Source: Alginatibacterium sediminis (GTDB lineage: Bacteria > Pseudomonadota > Gammaproteobacteria > Enterobacterales > Celerinatantimonadaceae). From it: a stretch of DNA of 39,425 nt. The position numbers and the translations under genes are program-made. Where the stretch lies: assembly GCF_003610775.1 (NCBI RefSeq), contig NZ_RAQO01000012.1, positions 1 to 39,425 on the forward strand. Direction: 5' to 3'. Below the pieces are notes generated by a model that was given only the letters and a program-made list of their open reading frames with translations, was not told where the DNA came from and ran no database searches. The number at the start of each line of letters is the position of its first letter. The first letter of the stretch is position 1. Shown in pieces: positions 16,408-25,243 of the stretch.

Positions 16408-18159
16408 ATGAAAGCACAACTCCAGCACCTATTAGAACAAAGTCTATCAGCACTAAAACAACAAGGCGTGCTACCCGAAGATTTTTCACCTCGCATTCAA
16501 GTTGACCGCACTAAAGATATTAGCCACGGCGATCTGGCAACTAACCTTGCCCTTATGGCGGCCAAACCCGCAAAACAGAACCCACGCGCTCTGGCGCAGG
16601 CCCTTGTGGATAACCTGCCAAGCTCAGCTTTAGTTGAGAAGACCGAAATTGCCGGACCTGGTTTTATTAATTTTTATCTCAACCCCAACTGGCTCTCAGA
16701 ACAAGTAAGCCAAATGGCTAAATCTGAGCGTTGCAATGTTGCCAAAGCGCAGCAATTACAGACTGTTGTTGTTGATTATTCAGCGCCAAACGTTGCCAAA
16801 GAAATGCACGTTGGGCATATTCGCTCAACGATTATTGGCGATGCTGTTGTACGCACTCTTGAGTTTTTAGGCCATAACGTTATCCGCGCCAACCATATTG
16901 GCGATTGGGGAACGCAGTTTGGGATGTTGATTGCAAACCTTGAAGATCTTGAGCAGGGGCAAGGCGAAGACAACATTGATTTAGCTGACTTAGAGGCCTT
17001 TTATCGTGAAGCAAAACAGCGCTACGATAGTGATGAGGTTTTTGCTGAGCGGGCGCGTAACTACGTAGTTAAGTTGCAGGGCGGCGATGAATACTGTCAA
17101 AAAATGTGGAAAAAGCTAATCGATATTACGCTTGACCACAACCAAGCGGTTTACGACCGCATGAACGTATCATTGAGCAAGCAAAACGTTATGGGTGAAA
17201 GCCAATACAATGCCATGCTACCAGGTATCGTTGAAGACTTGCTGGCTCAAAAACTTGCCGAAGAAGACCAAGGTGCAATCGTTGTACGCTTGGACGAATA
17301 TAAGAACAAAGATGGCGACCCAATGGGCGTTATCATCCGCAAAAAAGACGGTGGGTATCTCTATACAACAACCGACATCGCTTGTGCGAAGTATAGGGTA
17401 CAAGAATTAGGCGCTGATCGCGTAATGTACTTCATTGACTCGCGCCAACATCAGCATTTAATGCAAGCGTGGACAATCGTACGTAAAGCAGGCTATGTTC
17501 CTGAAAATGTGCCATTGGAACATCACGCGTTTGGGATGATGCTGGGCAAAGATGGGCGTCCATTCAAAACACGTAGTGGTGGCACGGTAAAACTAGTAGA
17601 TCTACTTGATGAAGCTCAAGAACGCGCCAGCCAAATTGTCGAAGAGAAATCACAGTATTTGGAACCGCAAGAACGCCAGCACGTTGCAAGCGTATTAGCT
17701 CAAGCTTCGGTTAAGTATGCGGATTTATCCAAAAACCGCACCACCGATTACATCTTCGATTGGGACAATATGCTGGCCTTTAATGGCAACACTGCACCTT
17801 ATCTTCTATATGCGTATTCACGTATTCAATCGATATTCCGCAAGGCTGAGATTGATCAACAAGGTTTTAGTGCTCCCATTATTTTAGAGCACGATGCTGA
17901 AGTTGCCTTAGCCCAAAAACTACTGCAGTTTTCGGATACCGTAAATGCGGTGGCAAACAAAGGCATGCCGCACATGATGTGTAATTACTTATATGAGCTG
18001 GCAGGTAGCTTTATGAGCTTTTACGAGGCTTGCCCTATTCTTAAAGATGGCACAAGTGAAGCCGATAAGAATAGCCGTTTACAATTAGCTACGATTACCG
18101 CAAAAGTCATTCACCAAGGTTTGGACTTGCTTGGTATCGAAACCTTAGAGCGGATGTAA
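16408..18159 (+). CDS. argS: arginyl-tRNA synthetase
   Basis: This class I enzyme charges tRNA-Arg. It is 583 residues long from ATG 16408 ([11 protein letters not shown]), near the usual 577. The HIGH motif appears as HVGHIRST (about 133-140). A canonical KMSK is absent, replaced by [13 protein letters not shown], which is normal for many ArgS enzymes. The anticodon-binding helical domain ends in [11 protein letters not shown] longer reading from 16339 adds a non-conserved tail. The ftsN start follows after 6 bases, so the two are co-transcribed. Confidence 0.96.
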   Translation: MKAQLQHLLEQSLSALKQQGVLPEDFSPRIQVDRTKDISHGDLATNLALMAAKPAKQNPRALAQALVDNLPSSALVEKTEIAGPGFINFYLNPNWLSEQVSQMAKSERCNVAKAQQLQTVVVDYSAPNVAKEMHVGHIRSTIIGDAVVRTLEFLGHNVIRANHIGDWGTQFGMLIANLEDLEQGQGEDNIDLADLEAFYREAKQRYDSDEVFAERARNYVVKLQGGDEYCQKMWKKLIDITLDHNQAVYDRMNVSLSKQNVMGESQYNAMLPGIVEDLLAQKLAEEDQGAIVVRLDEYKNKDGDPMGVIIRKKDGGYLYTTTDIACAKYRVQELGADRVMYFIDSRQHQHLMQAWTIVRKAGYVPENVPLEHHAFGMMLGKDGRPFKTRSGGTVKLVDLLDEAQERASQIVEEKSQYLEPQERQHVASVLAQASVKYADLSKNRTTDYIFDWDNMLAFNGNTAPYLLYAYSRIQSIFRKAEIDQQGFSAPIILEHDAEVALAQKLLQFSDTVNAVANKGMPHMMCNYLYELAGSFMSFYEACPILKDGTSEADKNSRLQLATITAKVIHQGLDLLGIETLERM

Positions 18160-18165
18160 GCCACT

Positions 18166-18726
18166 ATGGCAAAAGACTATGTTGCTCGTCCACGGACGAG
18201 TAATCGACGTAAGTCGAAGCGCCCAGTTAAAAACAAACAAGGCTTTCCATTTGGTTTAGCTGTTGTTGTACTGATTGCGATTGTGGGCTTTGCTTGGGGC
18301 TTGTACTCCATTCAGGGATCAGCCCCAACCCAAGAAACACCAGTGGTAAAAGCTCCGGCTAAAGCGCCCTCCACCACTAAAAAACCGAATGCTTTACCCG
18401 AAAAACCACAACAACGCGCTTATATTGAAGAGCTTGAGAATAGAGAAGTGATTGTCGAAAGCAATCCAAATTTGAATCAAGCAAGTAAACCTTATCAAAT
18501 GCAGTGTGCTTCGTTCCGCGGTCGCGATAAAGCTGAAGAAACCAAAGCCATGATTGCTTTTTCTGGCCTAGAAAGCTCGATCAAACGCAGTGAAGGTAAA
18601 AATGGGGTTTGGTATCGTGTGGTACTAGGTCCTTATCCACGTAAACGAGATGCCGAACGAGACCGTCATATACTTCAAAATGCTAAAATAGACGGCTGCA
18701 GTATTTGGTATTGGAACTGGGATTAA
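18166..18726 (+). CDS. ftsN: FtsN-like SPOR-domain cell division protein
   Basis: FtsN triggers septal peptidoglycan synthesis late in division. The protein has 186 residues. A basic cytoplasmic tail (1-27, many Arg/Lys) is followed by one membrane segment (about 28-48), a Pro/Lys-rich periplasmic linker, and a SPOR domain (about 112-186) with YQMQCASFRGRDKAEE and WYRVVLGPY. It is much shorter than E. coli FtsN (319 residues), mainly in the linker, which is common outside the enterics. Its position directly before hslVU is as in E. coli. Confidence 0.9.
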   Translation: MAKDYVARPRTSNRRKSKRPVKNKQGFPFGLAVVVLIAIVGFAWGLYSIQGSAPTQETPVVKAPAKAPSTTKKPNALPEKPQQRAYIEELENREVIVESNPNLNQASKPYQMQCASFRGRDKAEETKAMIAFSGLESSIKRSEGKNGVWYRVVLGPYPRKRDAERDRHILQNAKIDGCSIWYWNWD

Positions 18727-18739
18727 TCACTTATCTCAT

Positions 18740-18772
18740 AAGCTAGGTTTGCTTTGATCTCAAACCTAGCTT
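18740..18772 (+). terminator. stem-loop after ftsN
   Basis: A perfect 12-base-pair stem (18740-18751 with 18761-18772) has a 9-base loop and begins 13 bases after the ftsN stop. There is no U-run on either strand, so it may be a weak or factor-dependent terminator or an mRNA 3'-end stabiliser. Confidence 0.5.
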
Positions 18773-18898
18773 GACTGAAAACTGAAAACTGAAGACTGAA
18801 ACACAAACACCACTGTCTAAAGCAGCTTGATTAATCACATCCAACAACTCTCGAGCATCTTCAATCACATCCGCAAAACAAGCTGACTCTACATACTT
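18743..18898 (-). other. open frame without start codon, possible gene remnant
   Basis: On the minus strand a 51-codon open frame without an ATG reads KYVESACFADVIEDAREL and continues LLDVINQAALDSG before dissolving into the heptamer repeat. The first 30 codons look protein-like (helical, charged pattern), the rest does not. I do not recognise it. It may be the decayed end of a gene or chance. Confidence 0.2.
18775..18802 (+). repeat. heptanucleotide tandem repeat, four units
   Basis: CTGAAAA, CTGAAAA, CTGAAGA and CTGAAAC follow one another without gaps (18775-18802). The array directly abuts the post-ftsN stem-loop and lies in the ftsN-hslV gap. Confidence 0.75.
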
Positions 18899-18912
18899 TT
18901 ACATTACTAACG

Positions 18913-18940
18913 CTTGAAATCCGCATAAGTCCCCCCATCT
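18913..18940 (+). promoter_or_regulatory. sigma-32 heat-shock promoter of hslVU
   Basis: CTTGAAA (18913-18919) and CCCCATCT (18933-18940) are separated by 13 bases, matching the sigma-32 consensus CTTGAAA-N(13-15)-CCCCATNT at every fixed position. A small hairpin, GCTGC/GCAGC (18953-18968), lies in the leader. E. coli hslVU also has a sigma-32 promoter and a leader hairpin. Confidence 0.9.
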
Positions 18941-18990
18941 TTTGAATATCACGCTGCATCAAAGCAGCTCATTGAAAAAAGGTAGTAACT

Positions 18991-19521
18991 ATGACAACGA
19001 TTGTATCTGTGCGTCGCGGAGACCAAGTCGTCATCGCTGGTGATGGACAAGTCTCGTTGGGTAATACGGTCATGAAGGGCAATGCGCGTAAAGTACGTCG
19101 CCTTTACAACGGCCAAGTATTAGCTGGCTTTGCAGGCGGCACAGCTGACGCCTTCACATTATTCGAACGTTTTGAAGCTAAGTTGGAAATGCATCAAGGC
19201 CACTTAACCAAAGCAGCAGTTGAGCTGGCGAAAGACTGGCGCACCGACCGCATGTTACGCAAGCTTGAAGCCTTACTAGCCGTTGCGGATAGCGAAGCCT
19301 CGCTAATCATTACCGGTAACGGGGACGTTATTCAGCCAGAGAATGATTTAATTGCCATTGGCTCTGGTGGACCTTTCGCTCAAGCTGCCGCGACTGCGCT
19401 ACTGGAAAACAGTGAATTGAGTGCCCGCGAAATCGCAGAAAAAAGCCTGACCATTGCCGGCAACATCTGTGTGTTCACCAACCTTAGCCACACTATCGAA
19501 GAACTAAGTACTAAAGCTTAG
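18991..19521 (+). CDS. hslV: ATP-dependent protease proteolytic subunit HslV
   Basis: HslV forms the two-ring proteolytic core of the HslVU (ClpQY) protease. The protein has 176 residues. After removal of Met1 the catalytic N-terminal threonine is exposed ([20 protein letters not shown]). The [14 protein letters not shown] helix and the ICVFTN strand near the end are conserved. It is 16 bases upstream of hslU, in one operon, behind the sigma-32 promoter. Confidence 0.97.
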   Translation: MTTIVSVRRGDQVVIAGDGQVSLGNTVMKGNARKVRRLYNGQVLAGFAGGTADAFTLFERFEAKLEMHQGHLTKAAVELAKDWRTDRMLRKLEALLAVADSEASLIITGNGDVIQPENDLIAIGSGGPFAQAAATALLENSELSAREIAEKSLTIAGNICVFTNLSHTIEELSTKA

Positions 19522-19537
19522 TAGGTAAGGAATTAAA

Positions 19538-20872
19538 ATGTCCGAAATGACCCCACGCGAAATCGCATCAGAATTAGACAGCCACATTGTTGGTCAAGCC
19601 TCAGCAAAACGAGCAGTGGCGATTGCCTTAAGAAACCGTTGGCGCCGTATGCAGCTCGATAGCGAGTTGCGTCAAGAAGTTACCCCAAAAAACATTCTTA
19701 TGATTGGTCCAACCGGGGTAGGTAAAACCGAGATAGCTCGACGCTTAGCCAAGCTTGCGCGAGCTCCATTTATCAAGGTTGAAGCCACCAAGTTCACCGA
19801 GGTCGGCTACGTTGGTAAAGAAGTAGAAACCATTATCCGCGACTTAGCTGATGTTGCGTTTAAACTGACTCGCGAACACGAAATGGAAAAATATCGTTTC
19901 CGCGCCGAAGATCTCGCTGAAGATCGTATCCTTGATGCCCTACTTCCACCTGCTCGTAGTGGCTTTGAAGGCGAAGACGATAAGCCAGAAGACAGCTCTA
20001 CCCGTCAAACTTTTCGTAAGAAGCTTCGTGAAGGTAAACTGGACGACAAAGAAATTGAAATTGATGTAGCCCAAACTCAAATGGGTGTTGAGATCATGGC
20101 GCCTCCGGGCATGGAAGAAATGACCAATCAGCTTCAAGGTATGTTCCAAAATCTGGCAGGCAACCAAAAACCTAAAAAGCGTAAAATTAAGATTAAAGAA
20201 GCTCTTAAGCTATTGGTTGAGGAAGAAGCCGCCAAGTTGGTTAATCCTGAAGACCTCAAAGAACAAGCCATTGAATCACTAGAAAACAACGGCATCGTTT
20301 TTTTGGATGAAATTGACAAGATTTGTAAACGTGGTGAGAGTTCAGGACCAGATGTAAGCCGCGAGGGTGTGCAACGTGACTTGTTACCTTTGGTAGAAGG
20401 GTCAACGGTTAGCACTAAATATGGCATGGTTAAGACTGACCACATCCTATTCATTGCCTCTGGTGCTTTCCAAGTAGCTAAACCTTCGGATCTAATTCCA
20501 GAACTACAAGGTCGTTTGCCTATTCGAGTAACTTTAGATGCTTTAACAGCCGAAGACTTTGTACGTATTTTAACCGAGCCAAATGCTTCATTGACCGAGC
20601 AGTACATCGCTCTGATGGCAACTGAAGGACTCAGCGTTACCTTTACCGAAGATGGCATCCGTCGTATTGCAGATGCAGCCTGGCAAGTAAACGAGCGCAC
20701 TGAAAACATCGGAGCCCGTCGTCTACATACAGTCATGGAAAAACTAATGGAAGATTTGAGCTACAGTGCATCTGAGAGTGACGGCGAAAGTGTCACTATC
20801 GATGCCGACTATGTGAACTCACATCTCGAAGAACTGGTCACTAACGAGGATCTTAGCCGATTTATTTTGTAG
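19538..20872 (+). CDS. hslU: HslU AAA+ unfoldase subunit
   Basis: HslU unfolds substrates and feeds them to HslV. The protein has 444 residues, the family size. Walker A is GPTGVGKTE (about 57-65), the pore loop is GYVG in [12 protein letters not shown], Walker B is VFLDEIDK, and sensor 2 lies near [11 protein letters not shown]. An intermediate domain spans about 110-240. The C-terminus ends in DLSRFIL, which docks into HslV. AAGGA precedes the ATG. Confidence 0.97.
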   Translation: MSEMTPREIASELDSHIVGQASAKRAVAIALRNRWRRMQLDSELRQEVTPKNILMIGPTGVGKTEIARRLAKLARAPFIKVEATKFTEVGYVGKEVETIIRDLADVAFKLTREHEMEKYRFRAEDLAEDRILDALLPPARSGFEGEDDKPEDSSTRQTFRKKLREGKLDDKEIEIDVAQTQMGVEIMAPPGMEEMTNQLQGMFQNLAGNQKPKKRKIKIKEALKLLVEEEAAKLVNPEDLKEQAIESLENNGIVFLDEIDKICKRGESSGPDVSREGVQRDLLPLVEGSTVSTKYGMVKTDHILFIASGAFQVAKPSDLIPELQGRLPIRVTLDALTAEDFVRILTEPNASLTEQYIALMATEGLSVTFTEDGIRRIADAAWQVNERTENIGARRLHTVMEKLMEDLSYSASESDGESVTIDADYVNSHLEELVTNEDLSRFIL

Positions 20873-20889
20873 GCTAGCTCACAAGTTCT

Positions 20890-20924
20890 AAACGCAGTGT
20901 TGCTTTTGCCCACTGCGTTTTTTT
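20890..20924 (+). terminator. rho-independent terminator of hslVU
   Basis: AAACGCAGTG (20890-20899) pairs with CACTGCGTTT (20911-20920), and the stem is followed by further T residues to 20924. It begins 18 bases after hslU. Confidence 0.88.
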
Positions 20925-20953
20925 ATATCTGTAACATCTAAATTGTAAACAGG

Positions 20954-20998
20954 CTACAATAGCTGACCAATTGGTAAGGAAAAAATCAGCTATAGTAG
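20954..20998. promoter_or_regulatory. large inverted repeat upstream of the membrane-GNAT gene
   Basis: CTACAATAGCTGA (20954-20966) and TCAGCTATAGTAG (20986-20998) are inverted copies matching at 12 of 13 positions, around a 19-base centre. Within the centre lies another palindrome, ACCAATTGGT (20966-20975). Each arm contains a -10-like hexamer (TACAAT, TATAGT). With no T-run it does not look like a terminator; an operator over the promoter is the best guess. Confidence 0.5.
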
Positions 20999-21045
20999 TT
21001 GGTAATCGACCTTTTCAACTTTAGATAAACGACAAGGATGTAACA

Positions 21046-21669
21046 ATGCTCGGGATCCCCGCAGTGGAATGGTTTGGATATTTTGCCTCTATCGTAGTTG
21101 CAATCTCACTAACCATGAGCTCTATCGTAAAACTACGATGGCTAAATATGTTTGGCGCGGCTATTTTCAGTGCCTATGGATTTATCATCGGTGCTTTACC
21201 TGTTGCATTGCTAAACCTTTTTATCGTATTCGCCAATATTTACTATTTACGCCGTATTTATACTCAAACATCGCAATACAGGCTGCTTGAGGTTACTTCT
21301 GATTCTCACTATTTGAATTTTTTTGTGGAGCACTATCAGCCCGAAATAAAAGCAATATTTCCCCACTTTGATAAAAGCAGTTTGGCGCAATCACCCTTAT
21401 GTTTTTTGATGCTTAAAGAAGCCCTGCCCATTGGCGTGTTTGTCGGCCATGTAGACGAGCAAGGACAAATGGAGATTTACTTAGACTTTGTTATGCCTGA
21501 ATATCGCGACTTTAAAATTGGCAAATACCTATACCAAAATCATGACTTCTTTGCTGAGCACCAGATCCAATCTTTAAGCGCTGTCTCAAGTGATGCTCGA
21601 CACAGTAAGTACTTAAGTCAAATGGGCTTTAGTCAATCAACAGACAACACTTGGTCTCGACCAATCTAA
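21046..21669 (+). CDS. YgjV-like membrane protein with C-terminal GNAT-like domain
   Basis: The protein has 207 residues. Residues 1-75 carry three hydrophobic helices (about 8-27, 33-50 and 52-70) with a WFGYFASIVVAISLTMSS start that resembles the small YgjV-type membrane family. Residues about 80-205 are soluble and look like an acyl-CoA N-acyltransferase fold: a strand segment with LPIGVFVGHVDEQGQMEIYLDFVMPEYRDFKIGKYLYQN, cut here into the motif D-F-V-x-P-E-Y-R-x-x-K-I-G, where the acceptor loop sits, then a late MGFSQ motif. The catalytic ability and substrate are unknown. Start at ATG 21046 with AAGGATG upstream. It is a single-gene unit. Confidence 0.65.
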   Translation: MLGIPAVEWFGYFASIVVAISLTMSSIVKLRWLNMFGAAIFSAYGFIIGALPVALLNLFIVFANIYYLRRIYTQTSQYRLLEVTSDSHYLNFFVEHYQPEIKAIFPHFDKSSLAQSPLCFLMLKEALPIGVFVGHVDEQGQMEIYLDFVMPEYRDFKIGKYLYQNHDFFAEHQIQSLSAVSSDARHSKYLSQMGFSQSTDNTWSRPI

Positions 21670-21698
21670 AGTATTCATCAATCTCGTTGCCTATGTCA

Positions 21699-21726
21699 TT
21701 GATTTGACCTATTGAAAGCTTATACT
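21699..21726 (+). promoter_or_regulatory. probable rraA promoter
   Basis: TTGATT (21699-21704) and TATACT (21721-21726) are 16 bases apart, 44 bases before the rraA ATG. Confidence 0.5.
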
Positions 21727-21769
21727 AGAGTTCGTGGCTTACTCAATGACCCAACTAGGATTTCTCCAA

Positions 21770-22258
21770 ATGGAATATAATACTTCTGAATTATGCGACC
21801 TGTATGCGGAGACCATTGACGTGGTTGAACCTATGTTCGCCAATTTTGGTGGCCGTAGTTCGTTCGGTGGCATCGTACATACGATCAAGTGTTTTGAAAC
21901 TAGTGGGCTAATCATGGAGACGGTACAAGAACCTGGTGCCGGAAAAGTATTGTTGATTGATGGTGGCGGTTCACTTCGCCGTGCTTTGGTCGATATTAGT
22001 ATTGCAGAGGCCGCAGCAGAAAATGAATGGGAAGGTATTGTTGTATATGGCTGTATACGCGATGTTGACGCTATTGATGAGCTAGAGTTAGGTATACAAG
22101 CGCTTGCTTCAATTCCCGTTGGTGCCGATCCTGACAACATGCAAGGTGAACTTAATGTGCCGGTTAATTTCGGCGGTGTTAGCTTTTTACCAGAAGACCA
22201 CCTTTATGCTGATTCTACCGGAATGATTCTGTCACCTGAGCCGCTAGACATCGAATAA
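21770..22258 (+). CDS. rraA: RNase E activity regulator RraA
   Basis: RraA binds RNase E and inhibits its action on a subset of transcripts. The protein has 162 residues from ATG 21770 ([12 protein letters not shown]), with AGGA nine bases upstream; a GTG at 21734 gives a longer, unlikely form. Conserved blocks are [48 protein letters not shown] and the end [10 protein letters not shown]. The pairing with zapB matches E. coli. Confidence 0.95.
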   Translation: MEYNTSELCDLYAETIDVVEPMFANFGGRSSFGGIVHTIKCFETSGLIMETVQEPGAGKVLLIDGGGSLRRALVDISIAEAAAENEWEGIVVYGCIRDVDAIDELELGIQALASIPVGADPDNMQGELNVPVNFGGVSFLPEDHLYADSTGMILSPEPLDIE

Positions 22259-22274
22259 ACAACAAGGTCAGGCT

Positions 22275-22314
22275 TTGTTGGCTTGCCTGCTCAAAGAGCA
22301 AACTAAGCCAACAA
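22275..22314. terminator. two-tier hairpin between rraA and zapB
   Basis: The outer stem is TTGTTGGCTT (22275-22284) with AAGCCAACAA (22305-22314). The inner stem is TGCTC (22288-22292) with GAGCA (22296-22300). It lies between convergent genes but lacks a T-run on either side. It is a probable transcript end structure. Confidence 0.45.
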
Positions 22315-22327
22315 CCACAGCCGCCAA

Positions 22328-22534
22328 CTAATCGGTCTGCACGTCATCCATCTTTCCCAACAACGCACTTAGGCGTTCTTGCCAAGCTTGTTGTGATTGC
22401 TTCAATTGGCCATTTTCATCAGCAAGTTGACTGTTCTGTTCTTTCAATTCGTCGATTTCCATGCGCAATAGCTCAATGCTTTCGACGGCATTGTGGATCT
22501 TGGATTCAAGTTTTTCTAATACTTCAAAAGACAT
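22328..22534 (-). CDS. zapB: cell division protein ZapB
   Basis: ZapB is a small coiled-coil protein that organises the Z-ring through ZapA and links it to the terminus. The protein has 68 residues from ATG 22534 ([13 protein letters not shown]). It is almost entirely heptad-patterned coiled coil and ends in [15 protein letters not shown], like E. coli ZapB. AGGA lies seven bases before this ATG. The TTG two codons earlier is too close to that site. It is shorter than E. coli ZapB (81) by a deletion in the middle of the coil. Confidence 0.92.
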   Translation of the reverse strand: MSFEVLEKLESKIHNAVESIELLRMEIDELKEQNSQLADENGQLKQSQQAWQERLSALLGKMDDVQTD

Positions 22535-22639
22535 TTGCAATTCCTAGTTGGCTTGATTAATACGAAAGCATACTCTTGTCATTTTGATGCAACAAGGGTA
22601 GAAAGGTCATTCATTTTTTAATTGTTGAAAAAGTAATCC

Positions 22640-22855
22640 ATGAGCATCACTTTAGGCCGATATCGCCACTATAAAGGCGCTGACTATCAAGTCATCGACA
22701 CGGTAACCCACAGCGAAACCGAAGAAACCTTGGTTTTATATCGTCCCTTATATGGGGAAGGTAAACTTTGGGTACGTCCAATCGCTATGTTTAAGGAGTT
22801 GGTATCCATTGACGGTGAACCAGTACCTCGTTTTGAGCTGATAGAACCCTCTTAA
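22640..22855 (+). CDS. DUF1653 protein
   Basis: This 71-residue soluble protein has the DUF1653 signature throughout: GRYRHYKGADYQV, HSETEETLVLYRPLYG and LWVRPIAMFKE, then VPRFELI. The fold is a small beta-rich domain; the role is unknown. It is flanked by zapB (divergent) and cysE (convergent). Confidence 0.88.
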   Translation: MSITLGRYRHYKGADYQVIDTVTHSETEETLVLYRPLYGEGKLWVRPIAMFKELVSIDGEPVPRFELIEPS

Positions 22856-22864
22856 AACTCAAAA

Positions 22865-22883
22865 AAACAGGCCTTAGGCCTGT
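22865..22883 (-). terminator. terminator of cysE
   Basis: AACAGGCC (22865-22872) pairs with GGCCTGTT (22876-22883). On the minus strand it is followed by TTTTTGAG, so it mainly serves cysE. On the plus strand it follows the DUF1653 gene but lacks a T-run. Confidence 0.75.
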
Positions 22884-22912
22884 TAGAAAATATCGAGTAC
22901 GCTGAGCGGCTA

Positions 22913-23725
22913 CTAAATGTTTTGTTCCATGTTTTCAGCTGGCATTTGACAGTTAGGTGTACCGACAACTTTAGCAGGAACACCGGCCACAGTAGTGTGT
23001 GGTGGCACTTCATCTAGTACGACACTGCCCGCACCTACTTTTGCGCCAGTACCTACCTCAATATTGCCCAAAATTTTTGCACCGGCTCCAATTAAAACGC
23101 CGCAGCGTATCTTCGGATGTCGATCGCCACGATCTTTACCGGTACCGCCAAGAGTGACCGATTGCAGTATAGACACGTTGTCTTCAATAACGGCAGTTTC
23201 ACCAACAACAATTCCGGTCGCGTGGTCAAACATGATACCGCAACCAATTGTTGCTGCTGGGTGAACATCGACTGCAAATACCATTGAGATTTGATTTTGA
23301 ATATAGCGAGCAAGTGCTAATCGTCCTTGGCGCCAAAGCCAGTTTGCAACGCGATAGCCTTGTATAGCTAAAAATCCCTTAAGGTATAACAAAGGGATAG
23401 CGTAATACTTTACCGCCGGATCGCGATCTTTAACCGCAACAATGTCAGACGCGATGGCTTCAAGTATTTGCGGTTCAGCGCTAAATGCTTCTTCGATAAA
23501 TTCTCGCAGTAAAATCGCAGGCATGTTTGCGCTATCAAGCTTACTTCCAAGTTGATAACTCATGGCGGACTTTAAGCTGTCATGATTTAGGATAGTCGAA
23601 TAGAAAAAACTAGCGAGCATTGGCTCGTCGTCGGCCATTCTTCTGGCTTCGTCACGAACCTGTAGCCAGATGGTTTCCGACAAAGGTTGCTCATAGCCAA
23701 ACTGCTTTGCTTTATTTAAGTTCAC
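22913..23725 (-). CDS. cysE: serine O-acetyltransferase CysE
   Basis: CysE makes O-acetylserine from serine and acetyl-CoA, the committed step to cysteine. The protein has 270 residues. The N-terminal helical domain (about 1-140) is followed by a left-handed beta-helix of hexapeptide repeats (IGCGIMFDHATGIVVGE, ILQSVTLGG, IGAGAKILGNIEVG, VPAKVVG). His in FDHATG is the catalytic candidate. It starts with GTG at 23725, six bases after GGGAAG. It may be feedback-inhibited by cysteine as in E. coli (C-terminal tail present). Confidence 0.95.
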   Translation of the reverse strand: MNLNKAKQFGYEQPLSETIWLQVRDEARRMADDEPMLASFFYSTILNHDSLKSAMSYQLGSKLDSANMPAILLREFIEEAFSAEPQILEAIASDIVAVKDRDPAVKYYAIPLLYLKGFLAIQGYRVANWLWRQGRLALARYIQNQISMVFAVDVHPAATIGCGIMFDHATGIVVGETAVIEDNVSILQSVTLGGTGKDRGDRHPKIRCGVLIGAGAKILGNIEVGTGAKVGAGSVVLDEVPPHTTVAGVPAKVVGTPNCQMPAENMEQNI

Positions 23726-23747
23726 TTACAACTTCCCTATTCGAATT

Positions 23748-24650
23748 TTACTCGACAAAAAGACCTTGGCGATTAGCGGGTACGATACTACGCGGATCTT
23801 GGTGGATAATAACATCAGCGCCTTCCCAGCGCTCAATTAATCGCGCTTCCAAACGGTCGCCAATTTCATGGGCTTCAAACAAAGACAGCTTATCAAGCAG
23901 TTCGATATGTAACTGAATAATTTTGGTGTTACCCGACTGGCGAGTGCGTAAATCATGGGCTCCAAGAACACCTTCCGAATCTTTCGCAATCTCCAAAATC
24001 TCTTCGCGTATTTCCGCAGATAACTCTCTATCCAATAAATCTTGGATAGACTGATAGCCGATATCCCAAGCACTCTTCATTATGTAGAGAGATATCAATA
24101 CCGCGAGCAGCCCATCTGCCCACCACCAGCCAAAATCTATTAACAATAGCGCCAGTAATACTGCACCATTCATCATAATATCCATGACATAGTGCAATGA
24201 GTCGGCTTTGATAACGGCGTTATTGGTAAGCTTTATCACATAACGCTGGAAGGCTACTAAAGCAAAGGTGATAAAAGTGGAAGCTAGCATCACCCAAACA
24301 CCAATGCTGTTAGAGTCGATACCTTTTTGCTGTACTAAAGCTGTACCACCGCTATAGAGTAAGACGAGCGCAGATCCGGCGATAAAACAGGATTGAGCAA
24401 GTCCAGCAAGAGACTCGGCTTTGCCATGCCCAAAACGATGGTCTTTATCCGGCGGCATTAGTGCATAACGCACCGCAAATACATTGACTAACGACATGCC
24501 GATATCCATTAAGGAGTCGATCATGCTGGCCAAAATACTTACCGCGCCGGTATAGAAAAAGGCAACTGACTTAATCACCAACAAAAAAATCGCAACCGTA
24601 GTTGCGACCAATGTTGCGATGGTAACTAATTTTGAATGCTGTTGACTCAC
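23748..24650 (-). CDS. fieF: cation diffusion facilitator FieF (Fe/Zn efflux)
   Basis: FieF is an inner-membrane antiporter that exports zinc and iron. The 300-residue protein has six membrane helices (about 10-215) and a cytoplasmic metal-binding domain (215-300). The transport-site residues appear as two D-x-x-x-D / H-x-x-x-D sets, SMIDSLMDIG (about 42-51) and DSLHYVMDIMMN (about 150-161). The GHGKAESL motif is also typical. GTG start at 24650. Its position next to cpxP/cpxR is the E. coli order. Confidence 0.9.
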   Translation of the reverse strand: MSQQHSKLVTIATLVATTVAIFLLVIKSVAFFYTGAVSILASMIDSLMDIGMSLVNVFAVRYALMPPDKDHRFGHGKAESLAGLAQSCFIAGSALVLLYSGGTALVQQKGIDSNSIGVWVMLASTFITFALVAFQRYVIKLTNNAVIKADSLHYVMDIMMNGAVLLALLLIDFGWWWADGLLAVLISLYIMKSAWDIGYQSIQDLLDRELSAEIREEILEIAKDSEGVLGAHDLRTRQSGNTKIIQLHIELLDKLSLFEAHEIGDRLEARLIERWEGADVIIHQDPRSIVPANRQGLFVE

Positions 24651-24703
24651 ACGCTATTCCGCTAAAACTATAAAGCCCTTGAGTATAGCTGATTTCTCAC
24701 CAA

Positions 24704-25204
24704 TTAATTACTAGCTTTGCCTTTCCCATCACCTTTTCCGCCTTGACGCTTCTGCATTTTATCTTGCATTTTTTCCATTTGCTCAGTGTGTATCTCTTGA
24801 TACTTTACTTGTTGCTCTGGCGTCAATACTTGGAAAACTTCATGCTGCGTTTTTAACGCTGCAAGCTTTCGTTCGCTTTGCTTAGTTAATTGCTGGTCAA
24901 TCAGAGCTTTAGCTGCTGCTTCATCAAACTCAACACTACTCACGACAGCCATGTGCTGAGCGTGATAGGCTTGCATTTCACTAAAGTCTTTTTTGTCAGC
25001 TTGACGCTGGTCACGCTGAGTTTGCATTATTTCTTTAATTTGGCTTTGTTGCTCGTCGCTTAAATCAAGTTGGCGCATCATTCGCATTTCACCTTTACCG
25101 CCATGACCTTTACCACCTTTATGATGGCCGCCATCGTTAGATGCCGCAAAAGCTGTAGGGGCGGCGATAAGCGTAGCTGCAAGCAATAGAGTTAACTTTT
25201 TCAT
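24704..25204 (-). CDS. cpxP: CpxP/Spy-family periplasmic protein
   Basis: This is a periplasmic helical adaptor or chaperone. The 166-residue protein has a signal peptide (1-20, cleavage after AFA) and a Gly/His/Lys-rich stretch (25-38) that could bind metal. Two LTxxQ-like motifs, LDLSDEQ (about 46-52) and LTPEQQ (about 127-132), define the family. The C-terminus is again Lys/Gly-rich. The symbol follows from family membership plus the shared CpxR box with cpxRA; Spy is the alternative name. CpxP-type proteins damp CpxA signalling in E. coli. Confidence 0.85.
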   Translation of the reverse strand: MKKLTLLLAATLIAAPTAFAASNDGGHHKGGKGHGGKGEMRMMRQLDLSDEQQSQIKEIMQTQRDQRQADKKDFSEMQAYHAQHMAVVSSVEFDEAAAKALIDQQLTKQSERKLAALKTQHEVFQVLTPEQQVKYQEIHTEQMEKMQDKMQKRQGGKGDGKGKASN

Positions 25205-25243
25205 TGGTTGGACCTTGTTTGTTTTTGGATTCGAGTTAAGTTT

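Noticed and set aside
20134-20736. 200-codon open frame on the minus strand inside hslU
   Set aside because: It runs antisense through the conserved HslU ATPase gene, has Ser/Arg-rich low-complexity composition and no ribosome-binding site. It is a frame shadow.
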